A stretch of DNA of 64,000 nt. Origin: Irpex lacteus (Eukaryota; Basidiomycota; Agaricomycetes; Polyporales; Irpicaceae). Below the pieces are notes generated by a model, which worked only from the letters and a program-made list of their open reading frames with translations, ran no database searches and was not told where the DNA came from. Shown one piece after another: positions 32,479-44,692 of the stretch. Position 1 is the first letter of the stretch. The number at the start of each line of letters is the position of its first letter. The stretch is from contig MQVO02000003.1 of NCBI GenBank assembly GCA_001986395.2, positions 248,001-312,000 of the forward strand. Direction: 5' to 3'. A program made the translations under genes and the position numbers.

Positions 32479-35400
32479 TCACCGACCCATCCATCCCTGT
32501 ATGACGGAAGTAAGGATCATCATCAACAAACGAATAGCCCACATCGGACGAATCACTCACACCATCAACGACCAACAGCTCTCCACACACGTACTGACTT
32601 GCATCGCTGGCGAGGAAGACGACTGGCCCTGCAAAGTCGGCGGGCTGGCCCCATCGGCCAGCAGGGATACGTTCAGATATCTGACGAAGACGTGTTGGGT
32701 CTTGGAGGAGCTTCTCATTCCTGTATTAGTATAGGTTGTAGTCAGTATCAGTTCGTGGATGGAGGTCGTGAAAGACGATGTGGTTGAAGTGTGAGTCGAC
32801 GATGAGGCAGAATGAAAACATGAGAGGGGGAAGTCATGGTGTGAGAAGAAAGTGGGTACCTACATGTCGGTGGCAATATACCCAGGGACTATGCCATTGA
32901 CTTGGACATTCTCCTTACTCCACTCGTTGGCGAGGGCCTTAGTGAGTTGACCGAGGGCTCCCTTGGCCGACGCGTACGCCGGGACTGTGAGGCCTCCCTG
33001 AATAGATGGAGGACGGGGAAAGGGAAAGGATGGTCAGAACACAGTGTACAACTTGCGCCGCACAGATTACCACGAGACTAATATATAGGCACAACGGCGC
33101 CAAGAACACCACCAGAGCAGCTGACTGGAGGTTCACGATCCCCAAGCAATCAGACAACACAACAGGACGACGGAACGCCCCCGAACCCCGACGGCGCAGC
33201 CCTCCGGAGGTGTATGACGACGTCGAAGGAAGACGGAAGCACCATCCGTCAAGCGGGAAGAGAAAAAGGTAAAAGTCTAAACATTAAACGTTGTCCCCGC
33301 ATCGCAAAACGCGCGTCCCGTCAACGTGAGTTCTGTCCCTGAAACACGGCGCGAAACAGGCGGGGATGCGTGCATCGACGTCACAGAGAACGGGTCAAGG
33401 ACGGACGTTCCGGTCATCAAAAATAGTCTAACGGTTGTCTGCTCTGTCGATGACGACACTCGTATATAGACTGTTGACACTTGCAAACTCGGAGACCATG
33501 ACGACCGGACAGGGGGGGTTTTTTGTGAAGACGCAGACTCACTTGGTATGTTAGCAAGGAGCAAAAGTTGATGATTTTTCCCCGTCTGAGAGGGACCATG
33601 TGTTGGCCTGCTTGCTGTGCGAGGAGCCAGCATGATTTGAGGTTGACATTCAGGACCTGTGGGAAAGGTGGGGAGGAGGAGAGTTAGTGAGGATGAAGGG
33701 CGCAAACGTGTCAGATGAGAACAAGCCCCTCAAGGAAGGAGAGAATGGAAAAGCAGAAAATCAGAAAACAGAGATAGAGGGAGCAAAAGACACCGCGGGA
33801 AGATCCACGTCACTGCCTGAACCAGACGCGAGGGGTCCGAGAAGCTGACGAAGAAGAGAAGAAGGCACGGAATGGGAACACACGCCACATCGATGGGACC
33901 CTAGGAAGATGAAAGGCAAAGAAGGGGGGAATACTTCGAACGTGCAGACGAAACGGTGACGCCACGACGTCGACGAGCAGAGTCCAGCCTCGAGCGAAGA
34001 TCTCAACACCGCAGCCGCAGTTACTGTAAGTCCAGTCGAAGCATAGCTAGTTTGCCACGAAGTCGGAGACGCGTGCTATCCCTCGACGATCCTGTGATTT
34101 CATGGCATGCAAAGCCGAGATCTCAACGTCATCTCCGCGTTTGAGCTTCGAAAGTAGGAGAGCCAGGCTCAAGGCGGTGATCAACGCGTGCAATGGAATG
34201 AATGGGGTATAATGGAGAGGAATGAGGCATCATTCGCAGCGCGCAAATGCCGACGGAATGACATAGGGGAGATCAGGAGACCAGGCGGTGGTGAGGATGT
34301 GCGACATTCCCGAAAAGGCATGTCGTGAGGGAGTCGAGAACCAAGCCGCTTTTGATCGCGAGAGTCGAGAATTCGAGGAGTGGGGAGAAAGAGGGACGCC
34401 GAAGGGATAACATGACCAAGGCGTGGCAGTCTAGGAGGTACGGCTGTGCGATCTTGGGTTCGAAGACATCAGACGATACCAAAGGTCAGGTCAAAGTAAC
34501 TTCGTGTCTTTGCATGCGTGTGTATGTCTCCGGATCTGTGGCGGCCCGTGGCACGCAGGGCTGGAAGACGTTGCAGAGATCAGAATCCTATCTCCAAGCG
34601 GAGCGCAGAGGAGAATTGTCGAGAGGACGGGATACACCGAGCGCGCGAACATGTCATTGTGCGACGTCCGAAAGTTGATAAGAATTGAATGTTCAGCACC
34701 CATTGGAGGTTAGCTGCCAACGCGTTGTACCTTCCAAAGGAGATCCGAGACAGAGCGGCGCCAGGTTCATTCCGTGACATAAGCAAGGGATAGATCCGAG
34801 ACGCACTCTCGGAGAACGTGGACGCAGACGCAGAGTGACCACGAAACTGTTATGACGGTTACGCAGGTGGGTCGAATCGCCCGAGCGCAGATTGCGGGCA
34901 GGGACCTGAATGTGATTGGTGACTGAGTAGAGTAGGTGCGTCATCCCACGAGGGAAGCTGTATTCCCCGCGTGCGTGATAATGAAATGGCGTCTTTGGCG
35001 AGCTATAGGCGTTAGGCCGGATGGAATGTATCGTGGGTATATCGGTGGTGTGGTAGGAGCATCTAAAGCCTCGAGGAGATGCACCAACGATATGGAATTA
35101 CAGTTGTTGCAGTGGAAGGTAAGGATGGGGTGGAGATGGGGCTTTTCGGATGCATGAACACATCGGGTGACCGTGCTTGCCAGCGATGATCCTGAGCGTG
35201 TGTGTAGCCTCCAACAGAGATTACAGAGACTAGACTTGGCCAGACTACGACGACTAACGTAAGGGCGAGCGGGGGTATGCCAAATGATGATTGCGTGGGG
35301 ACAGGCATGACGACACGGGATTAGGAGGAAGGGATCGACGATTAGCCAGTTATGGCAATACAGCGGAATGGTGAATAACCGGGAGGTGTGATGAGTGGTA

Positions 35401-36466
35401 AGACGGAGAGCAGCGGACTTGCGTAAGTTTGTCATGTCCGATAGAGCCAACCAGGGAATGCCATGCTGCTAGAATGTCGGCACACGTCATCTGATCAGAT
35501 CTCTAGCGGGATGATTACTGTGTGTGTCCGTCCTAGGTCCAGAACTGCGGTTGCAGGATTTCAATGTAGCTCTGGAAGAAAACGAGGAGATGTGGAAGAA
35601 GGGCGGAAGGTATGGAGAGAGCGGTTGATTGGTTTCTTTGCTAACCGATAGATGATGGACGATGATGATCAGTCTTATCGCGGAAGCTGTAAAACAAGGA
35701 TACCTCTCTTGTTGGCCAGAAGATCGTGTGTGCCCTACAGCGATTGGCTACTTCCCTGGAGTTTGTACGACACCGCATTGAAATTGGGTAGTCCAGGCGT
35801 TGAGTGTACCACCGTGCATCAACATGCCTCGCGGGGCGAAGATCAAGGCCAGACTCACAGAAAGCCGAGGCAAAGTTCAAAACGGACAAGAAGATATGGA
35901 AGAAGCACAACAGAATAGAATGAAAAACAAAACAAGAGGAAGGGTACGCACGTCATCCCAATCTTGTTCGCTAAACGAAACAGCAGGTGATCTGCGTTGG
36001 ATACCCGCGCAATTGACAAGGACGTGGATCTGGCCACCCATGACTTCGAGTGCTCGCGCGAACAGGGTGCGCACGCCATCGAGGTCTGCGAGATCGCAGT
36101 CTACCGTTTTGACCGTCGCTGTGGTGCGTCCGAGCGCGACGATCGCGTTGTACGTGTCCAGATTGGTGTTTCCTGGCCGCTGGACGAGGCATATCGATGC
36201 GCCTGCCTGAGCGAGTGCGATTGCAGATGCCGCACCGATGCCTGACAATGCAAATGAAGATATGTGCGGTTAGCGAGGGTTTCCGGATACGCGAATCATG
36301 TTTCCTCCGATAGCGGAGGATGTGCCCTCGTATGCGGGCCAGTAGCAGCCGTCATTTCGAGGAATATGGCTAATGGATACTGACCTCGTGTGGCTCCGGT
36401 GATGAGGACGTTCTTGCCCTCGAGGGAGAACAATTGCGGTGCAGGCACGTTGGGTGTCGGATCCAT
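32479..36466 (-). CDS. short-chain dehydrogenase (gluconate/deoxygluconate dehydrogenase type) with giant intron
   Basis: NAD(P)-dependent sugar-acid or polyol oxidoreductase. Six exons (36466-36385, 36241-35952, 33656-33543, 32997-32864, 32720-32561, 32496-32479) join in frame to 265 residues. Motifs: cofactor loop TGATRGIGAAS (residues about 24-34), [19 protein letters not shown], catalytic Ser in [17 protein letters not shown] with the catalytic Tyr-x3-Lys, and the C-terminus VDGGWMGR. These fit the 2-deoxy-D-gluconate 3-dehydrogenase/gluconate 5-dehydrogenase branch. Intron 2 is 2295 bp and intron 3 is 545 bp, against about 50-70 bp elsewhere in the window. The reading frame is intact across them. 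Divergent from the polyol dehydrogenase at 37432, 965 bp between start codons. Substrate not determined by sequence. Confidence 0.85.
33657..35951. other. 2.3-kb intron of the SDR gene
   Basis: Bounded by GAC|gtgcgt at 35951 and a pyrimidine-rich cccacag acceptor at 33657. It has no long ORF on either strand and no terminal repeat that I could find. Near 33990 and 34110 a short gatctcaac word recurs. It may hold an inserted non-autonomous element, a nested non-coding RNA, or an alternative promoter. Confidence 0.6.
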
Positions 36467-36561
36467 GGGTCGGTTCGGATTTGCGGTGGGATTTGGCTAA
36501 TAGACTGGTGGCTCGTATGAGAAGCGGGTGGTGTCTGTGTGGGCGTCGAGAGGGGCTGCTC

Positions 36562-36583
36562 GGTTTATATGAGGTTTATATGA
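36562..36583 (-). promoter_or_regulatory. tandem TATA-like repeat upstream of the SDR
   Basis: The 11-mer ggtttatatga is repeated exactly twice in tandem; on the minus strand each carries a TATAAA-like ATATAAA core 96-115 bp upstream of the ATG at 36466. Confidence 0.5.
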
Positions 36584-37341
36584 CGCAGCGAGAAACGATA
36601 CCGGGAGAAGGACTCGAACCCTGTGCTTTGTGTCGCAGACAACGGACCGAATGCGAGAATGTGTGCATATGTTGGGAAACGTGGTTAGGGCTATTATTTT
36701 GAGTTCCTGAGGACGGGAGGATGGGCCGCGTTCGGAGTGGGCCAAGTGGTCTGGGGTATCGTACTCCCCGGCTCGGAGGGCGGTGCGTCAGTCCGACCAG
36801 CTTTGTTCGAGGGTCTGTCAGCTAAAGTGTAAATCTTTTCAGAATCGGACATGCGCGTTGTGCTGTCGTTATCGTTCCGACATGACGCGCGTTCGAGACC
36901 AGGGCATGCCGTGTTTTTTCTTGTTCTGCATTTTTCACGACATATTTCTTTTCTCTGCAGGTCATGCATGCGCCGGACACGTCGAGGGGGAGGACCATTT
37001 TTGGCGGTGGACGGAGAGTAGGGCGTGCGAATACCCCACAGATGAGGCAGGGCGGATCCGGGGGGCCGGTGGTTTTGTGACGCCGTGTCTGTTTGGGAAG
37101 GAGGACCCGAGGGAGCGGGTAGGAGAAATTACCTAAATGTGAGGTCGATCTTGGAGAGGGTCGGAGGTCGGACCGGTGGAGAAGCATTGGGCAGCTCATT
37201 GCGGGTCTCGGTGCTCAGCGCAGGAAATGAAGAGATGGCATGAGATGGCTCGAATCGCTGGTGCAGCCCGTGGCCCATCAAACACAGACGGGTAACGTGA
37301 GTCCGCCCGCCTCCTGCCGTCCGTCAAAACATATAACCTTG

Positions 37342-37347
37342 TATAAA
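37342..37347 (+). promoter_or_regulatory. TATA box of the polyol dehydrogenase gene
   Basis: TATAAA lies 85-90 bp upstream of the ATG at 37432 and is followed by a pyrimidine-rich leader. Confidence 0.5.
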
Positions 37348-37431
37348 TTGACCCTCCCTCCTCTGCCACCAGCTTCTCCCAACAGCCCGCCTCTTCCGCA
37401 TCCCCACCCTCACACTCTCACGCAAACAATC

Positions 37432-38896
37432 ATGTCTCCGGTAGCACTCAAACAACAGAATGCCGTCGTCCTCCACGGCCCCAAGGACATGCGCTACGAG
37501 CAGCGCACCCTCTGGCCACCACAACAGGGTCAGGTGCAGGTCGCCGTCCAAGGCACAGGTCTCTGCGGAAGTGACCGTAAGTATCCTCTCGTGTCGTGTC
37601 TTCCGAGTAGCGTGTGACACCCAGCCCAGTGCATTACTACATCCACGGACGCAACGGAGACTTTGCTCTCCAAGCGCCTCTCGTACTTGGTCATGAAGCC
37701 GCTGGCGTCGTGACAGCGGTGGGACCTGGAGTAAAGAACTTTGTCGTCGGTCAGCGCGTCGCAATAGAGGCAGGCATCATGTGCAACAACTGCAACTACT
37801 GCTCCAAGGGTCGTTACAACCTCTGCAAGAACATGCGCTTCTGCAGCAGCGCAAAGACCTTCCCACACCTCGACGGCACCCTCCAGGACCGCATGAATCA
37901 CCCAGCACACGTCCTCCACCCGTGAGTACTCGTACTCGTCCATTCCAATTTTTACAGTTTGACTCACAACGTTTCTCGATTCACAAGTCTTCCTGACAAC
38001 TGCACATTCGACCACGCGGCACTTGCCGAGCCCCTCTCCGTTCTCATTCACGCTGCTCGTCGTGCAGGTCTCTCGTCGTCCACTCCAGGACAGTCTGTCC
38101 TCGTCTTCGGTGTTGGTGCTATCGGTTTACTCGCTTGCGCTCTGGCCAAGTCATACGGCGCCTCTCATGTCGTCGCTATCGACATCAACAAGCAACGTCT
38201 TGACTTTGCAAAGGAGCAAGGATTTGCCGAGGAAACCTACTGCCTCCCCATGACTGACAAGGCCAAGACAACAGAAGACCAGCTCCGTCGGGCAAAGGAC
38301 ACCATCAGCGCTGCACTCACGCACTTTGACATGGCCGACGGTTTTGACGTTGTCTTCGAGTGCACTGGCGCCGAGCCTTGCATTCAGATGTCCATTCACG
38401 TGAGTACCTCTCCTGCTCTCTCTCTCTCCTCGTTTCGGGTCCGTAGCTTCCCTCTCCCGAGCCGCGTGCGCCGGTCATGGTGATGATGTACAACCACATC
38501 GCTGCCTATTTCCCCACACTTCATGATCTCTCACATTTCACATTAAATCACACGAAAACACACGCTAAATCTTAAACTCTCTTTCTTATACAGGCTGCGA
38601 TCACCGGCGGCAAAGTCATGCTCGTCGGGATGGGCACACGGAACATCACCCTCCCGCTCTCCGCCGCTGCCCTCCGTGAAGTCGATATCCAAGGCTCCTT
38701 CCGCTACGCTAACACATATCCCACGGCGCTCTCCCTCCTCGCGTCCAACAAGCTCCCGAACATCGAGAAGATCATCACACATCGGTTCCCGCTCGAGGAG
38801 AGCGCGCGTGCCTTCGAGTTGCTTGCGAAGGGCAAGGACGAGCAAGGGAGAATGGTCATCAAGGTGATGATTGGTCCCTCGACAGGATCGTCATGA
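37432..38896 (+). CDS. zinc-dependent polyol dehydrogenase (sorbitol/xylitol dehydrogenase type)
   Basis: Medium-chain dehydrogenase that oxidises sugar alcohols to ketoses with NAD. Four exons (37432-37576, 37630-37921, 37988-38399, 38594-38896) encode 383 residues. Catalytic zinc ligands are in GLCGSDLHYY and GHEAAGVV; the structural zinc site is MCNNCNYCSKGRYNLC. The Rossmann motif is VFGVGAIGLLA, and an acidic residue after strand 2 (AIDINKQR) favours NAD. The acceptor for exon 2 is the second cag (37629), which restores SDLHYY. The C-terminal region (GSFRYANTYPTAL) is typical of sorbitol/xylitol/L-arabinitol dehydrogenases. Probably functions with the divergent SDR in polyol or sugar-acid use; the exact substrate is inferred only to class. 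Confidence 0.92.
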
Positions 38897-41800
38897 TTTG
38901 CTCTCTCCCCTCCTCCGCCCGCCTCGTACTGTATGCCCCTCCCCTCACATCGCTATCATCATCCCCCGGCCTCTCCTCCCGCTCCCCGGCCCGCTTTGAT
39001 CCCCCATAGACGAAAAGCCCCCTGACAACTTCAGGTGGCCCTACTCTTCGCCTTCTTCATTTCCTCTCTCCCCACGTCGCATCGCATTGTCTCGTTAGTC
39101 TAGCCGTTACCGCTGTGCCGTGACCTCCAACTTCCCTGCGCGCCATCCACCTCACTTCAGTCCCCTTTAGTCCTGTTTATTACTTTTTCGTTTCTTGCTT
39201 TGTCTCGCCATATCATACCATACCAATACCGCACGTCTTTCACCTACGCATGTTTCAGGACTGTTGTTTGTAGTATACCATTACCATACCGCTATCCCTG
39301 CCCCTCACACGCTCGAGCAAGATTGAAGTCACGCACCGCACACATGCATCTTCCTCATTTCTTTTCTCTCTGCCTCTTTCTTCCATCGTTGTAGCATCTG
39401 CATATCACAGTACCGAGGCCAATAAGTTACACCCCATTCAATCTATCTTGAATTATTTTCTTTGATTCTGAGACTGATCAGAGTGCCATGCTACACTCAG
39501 GGTGAGCTCGAGGACTAGACATGACAGCGGCTCACGGAGGAAGTCGAGAGAGTCTAAGTAACCCTTTGTGGCGTCACGGAAGTGAGACAGGTTATCGATA
39601 TCGTAATTTTCTCACTGGATGTTTTGTTTGGTAGGCGAAGGCTTGACGTGGGTGACATACTTACCTGACGTAGGACCCTGTACAATCTCCGTTGTCGTCA
39701 CAGTGAAGAACAGAGTCGGACGTATTACACAGCTCAGGCCGTAGAACTGAGCTACCGTCTTCAGTAATCACAATACACGCACACGCTGTACAACATGCCT
39801 GATTGACTCGTCAGGAACTTATTAAGGAAGCTGTGGCGGCCACCGCCCTGATAGGTTTGACACTGGGAAACCACTCATTCAGACGCAGAACACTCAATGA
39901 ACAAACAGTTCCCAGCAGGATAATGGCATACGAGCGGCATTGCATCGTCATGCCGCTAGTACATGTTCGGATATATGTGCACACGGACTTACGGCCTACC
40001 ATGCGCTCAACTTCTTTCTTCTCAGCACCAACATTCTGGCCACCGTAACGACTCCGAACGAGGTATAGTAGTACATAGAGGCACCAAAATTGCACTCGGT
40101 GCGTGCCCCTCAATGTTGAGCCCGTAATACGTATCATAGTATAGTGGGTACTCGCCTCCAAGGTCCAAATGATCAACAACTACACCACCCACTCCATCTC
40201 TCGTACATAACGCGGAGTGATCCCAGAACTTGCAGTCGCATCGTGGCCAGAAGTGAAAACAGCAGATGACCATGCACAGCTAAAGAACACAAACTTCGGG
40301 GTAATCTGAGTTTGGAGGCTCCACTGCAACGCCTCGTTGCGTGCTCAGACTCAAGTAATAGAAAAGTTGATTCGAAAGCCGATATGGATGGGGTACAAGG
40401 CTTCGAACCTTCCAGCTGAAGGTTGTGTTCTTACGTATATTATGCAGTGCAATGCCGCGATCACTGTAACCTCGAGATGTTCTTGAGTGGCAGGCTCGGA
40501 CTTGAGAAAGAGATATCATGTGGTGTTGGCCTCGTGGGATCATGGTAGCTGAGGGGCCCCTCGTGAAGGTTCGTAGTGTGCCTATGTTGTAGTGCCATAA
40601 TCCAGATCCGCAGTATAATAAAACACAGGGAGATGAGATAGGAAGAAGTATGAAACGCACCTACGGCCACTGGGCGTCCGAGTCACCTGAAGAGCAAGTA
40701 GGGGACAAAGGAGTTTTAGCCACTGGCCCGCTGCACAATTGGTATAACGATATTGCATGAGCACATAATAGCTCTTCTGATTCCACGTACCCGTATGAAA
40801 ACAACAAGCTCTTCGGTATACGAGCTCACCGGTCACCGTAGGCGTATCATCTGATTGGCCGGCCCAAGCTTAGCTGAGCGGCAAGAGCCACGAAGCCATC
40901 GCACCGACTTCGCATGCCATGCCGATAGTTCGAAGCCCAACGCAACACGAAGAAGTCGATTACGACACCATACAGAGTTGACTCTCGGAGTCAATGGTTC
41001 ATGTGCGCTTTGGACTATCCTTGAAAAGGGAACCAAGCAGTCGCATGTTCGTGGAAAACAAAAGTGAGAGTAGAGAGACACGGTATGTTTGTTCCAGAGA
41101 TAACAGAGAGGGACAATGTTGAGGATCGTCCTGCCCGGAGTGGATGATCTGTGAAGAGAATGATGATAGGACAGAGGTGGAGTACCATAACGAGCGTAGC
41201 TGAAATTACGCGAACATGACAGACCTACATATCTTATGTTTCCCTTTTGCGTGCCTGCGCTACTACTTATGACGGTGATGCGAGAAAACAAGGGGACTCG
41301 GAGAGGGCAAAGACTCGGAAAGTTGTGAACGGGGCGATGGACTCCCGCTGACGGGCCGCCCAGTCCGCTCATGGGTCTCAGGTCCAACGACGAACGGCAT
41401 AAGTAATTGCAAAGCACAACGATGGAAACGATGGACGTAGATCTTGGTGGTGTGTGTTTGATATATGTAGGGGTCCCCCGGCCTGGTCGGGCTTTCTGAT
41501 GGCATAAGTTAGGACGATGGACGGAGTTACTTATGTAGTGCAGTAATCTCCTGTGCACTCGCTACATCTAACTGGCCGATATTGGTGTTTCCAAGATAAT
41601 TAAATTCTATCGTGCTTGACTTGCCGGAGCTGCAGTGAGATGGTCGATAATACTGTAAAGAGACTTCAGTTAAACGTGCCCGTATGACATAATGCAGATC
41701 TTTACAAGCCAACGATTTCAAAGAGCCCTTTTGATGGGACTTTTGGCGTTGTGTGCTGCGCCATGACGTACTTCGAGCTCTGTTGAGAGTCTAACGGCCA

Positions 41801-44692
41801 AAGCAACCCGGAAGTGCGGACAGGTAATCCGAGGGGAAAGTATGGGCTCGATGATGCGTCCGAAACCAGCCCAACCTAAGTGCGAATATTGAGCCGGTAC
41901 AAAGATATGTGCAGCGGCTTCAACAGGTTCAGCACGAGCACGTACGTCGGACATTCGCACCCGATGATGTGACTTCGCCCTAGTAAGGTTAAGCCTGTCG
42001 TTGGGGGGTCCATCTGAGTGTTCTCCGCAGACATTTCTAATCGTGCGACCAAGTGTTCAATTGCTACGAAATCATTGTTCAGGAAAAGGACTGCTACGTC
42101 CCATAACGCCGCGTACGTATGACAACTCCGAGGCCGATTTCTTACCATGTCCTTGGAGGGACATTTGGAATACTAGGGCACGACGAAAAAATTGGTACGC
42201 AGCGTGGTGGCAGTTGCTTTCATAGCAGACATGTTTTTGTCCTTGCGTAGAGGGGTACCTTGCTAAGCATAGCATCCATGAGTCTTGACGATAGTCAAAT
42301 TAATCCGGCAACGAGGTACATCCTATCTGCGACGATATTGCGTGAGCTGACAACCGGAGAGTGTCATCGGATAGCTTGTGCAACGGACCTTCACGTAATG
42401 TACGAGAGCTAGACCAGACATAGGTTATCAACCCCTTCAAAGCTGACCGAACATGGGGAACGGGAGTGCCACAAGACAGAGGCCAGAAGTAGGATCCGTA
42501 TCGTGCCGTGGTCAGTGAATGAAAACTTACGTTTCCATATCGTGGGCTCATCTGCGTGACGCCCACATGAAGGAACATCTGTAGGCCAGTCACCGACATG
42601 AATATCGGAAAGATACGCTAGAGCGCGCGGAAGCCCCGAGCGTCCGGAAAGAAGAGAATACACTACTCCGCACAACGCCTGGAAATGAGGCAGGTTGAAT
42701 ACTGCTTCGACGCAATTCACAGGACAAATGAGCGCTAAAATCTATTCAAAAAAGGTTCAGAGACTCACCCAGGGAAGGGCCAGTTTTGTGCTGTGCGAGT
42801 GAAAGGGCAGACTTGAAAGCGTGTGGTAGCTCATGTGCCAACTACCTCTGTGTCGTGGTGCGGTGTGTGATGATGCAGCGCTGCAAAGTCGATTCATTCG
42901 CATGTTCATTGTGGCCACGCATACGCAGAGCCGCACAGATGATCCAGTGTACACGATCATGTGGTGTTCACGTAACATCGAGTTATGGCATGTGGTGCAC
43001 TCGAGTCTGAGAAACATAGACATCAGCACGATGCAGAATTGTCGTTTGAATGCAAAGAATGTAAGTAAGTGGCTTACCAGAAGGTTCAGTGGTGTTTAAT
43101 CGCTGCGGCCACCAACTGTAGTTAACATTCGGTAACCTTGATACTCGGGGTGCTCCGAGAAGTGATCAGCAGAGTCCAAGAGTAGCAGTACCTTCTTTCT
43201 CGTTCCTCGCATGACTCGCTCATGAGAACATATACATACAAAACTACCCCTAAAGTGGGCGGATCTATGCGACGGCCTCTACGAGAGATGAGTTACTGAC
43301 GCTAGGGTATTAGGAATGTGTTGATGATCTCTCTGTCAGTCAATTCAAGACTGACACGAAGGGTACTCACAGAGCTGTATACCATCCATCACAAAAGGTT
43401 GCCAGAACACTGTGAGCTTCTCGACCGAAATAAGCTTTCATCGTTCCCAGCCGAATATTAGCCTGTGTGTGTACTTGGATCGCACCCGTTCCCCTCGAGT
43501 CTGAACATTGATTATGGAGAGCAGGTAGACCACTGGCTCGGCAGGTTATCTTATCGGAAGATCATGGCCAGGTATCTCCGCTTATGATGGTAGCCCTGTG
43601 ACGCTGCATGCTACAGATGAGGGTGAATTGCCATCGTCATCAGACTTATCGCGAAGGCGGCTTGACGTAAGTATCGTGAGAACGCACTAACGACCAACAC
43701 CGAAGCGTGTATTGCTGTTCACAGCATGTGGTCATACCGTTAAACTATCGTGGATAACAATTTCAGTAACAAATGTTTCTATTTTCCAGACTGTATAGCA
43801 CCTAAGCCACACGACGGTTGACTTACCGATTGCTGTATGCCCGAAACTTTGTTTTGACTACTGCTCGGAGACTGGTCTGGTGGCAGGCGACTGTGCAATG
43901 TGGACTGGAAGGGCCGGATTACTAAGTTGTGTATCAACAAGGACAGTCTGGACAAGGTAGGAACCAGATGGCTTACAAGTCGTCCGATACAGTCCCAGGT
44001 TACAGGGTGAGACGATCCAGAGCAATGCCTGCCAACGAATAAGCACCGATCGCGAGGAGCCTGGTTAATGATCTACTTGCTACCTCTGCAAGAACGAGAA
44101 TAAGACGTAAAGTGAATCGAGGTCAACGGGTAGAACAACGTGATTATACCAACGAGATCAACACATTCCGTATCACTGATCAGGTTTCGATCCTCGCGTT
44201 GCAATCGGTGATACTGTATTGGATGGTACCCTGTCTTGACACAGCCAGAGAGTGGCGTTCTTGCTGACACTGTCGACGAGGTAATGTGGGGAAGCAGGGA
44301 GTGCCATTTCTAGGCAGACTGAGAGGATGAATGTGACAGGTTGTTGCCTGAGGACTTACTCACTGGAAGCTCTTTGATCTAGTTATAGCTGCATATATCT
44401 TTTGTGAAGGATCCAGAACGCAGTGGCTACCTGCAAGCCTGAGTTGAAGGCTGCGTTAGCAGATAGGCATGACGTCAGACCTGTTGCGCTGACTAAGTAA
44501 CTTTGAGTGCGACCTATCGCATGCAGCGCCGACGACTGTCTGGACGGCAGGCAGGTCACGGCAGGTGACTACTTAGCATCGATGTACGCTGTGAGAAAAG
44601 GGGGAGCTTCAGTCTTGCGACACTACTCACGTCGAGTCGGACTAGCACACACCTCGCATCGCATAGCGTACTTCACATCCAGCACTCGAATC
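38897..44692. other. 5.8-kb gene-poor region
   Basis: By far the longest stretch without a supported gene. A pyrimidine-rich 3' UTR-like segment covers about 38900-39400. Beyond it, ORFs are short or unlike protein; the largest, a 241-codon minus frame at 41558-40833, has no domain, no splice pattern and biased Arg/Ser/Pro composition. No terminal repeats, tRNA or known transposon proteins were seen. Confidence 0.45.

Larger units (their letters stand above)
36467..37431. other. 965-bp divergent promoter between SDR and polyol dehydrogenase
   Basis: Start codons of the two dehydrogenases face away from each other across this stretch, each with a TATA-like box about 85-115 bp from the ATG. 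No coding region is supported. Confidence 0.5.

Noticed and set aside
34325..34678. 117-codon plus-strand ORF within the SDR intron
   Set aside because: No recognisable motif, no TATA or start context; not enough to claim a nested gene.
36600..36680. tRNA-like T-loop word (ggttcgagtcc on the minus strand)
   Set aside because: No matching 5' acceptor strand, D-arm or anticodon arm could be folded around it.
40395..40470. second T-loop-like word (ggttcgaagcc on the minus strand)
   Set aside because: No acceptor pairing or D-arm at the right distance.
40833..41558. 241-codon minus-strand ORF in the gene-poor island
   Set aside because: No domain, Arg/Ser/Pro/His-biased composition, no supporting splice or promoter context; best explained as chance.
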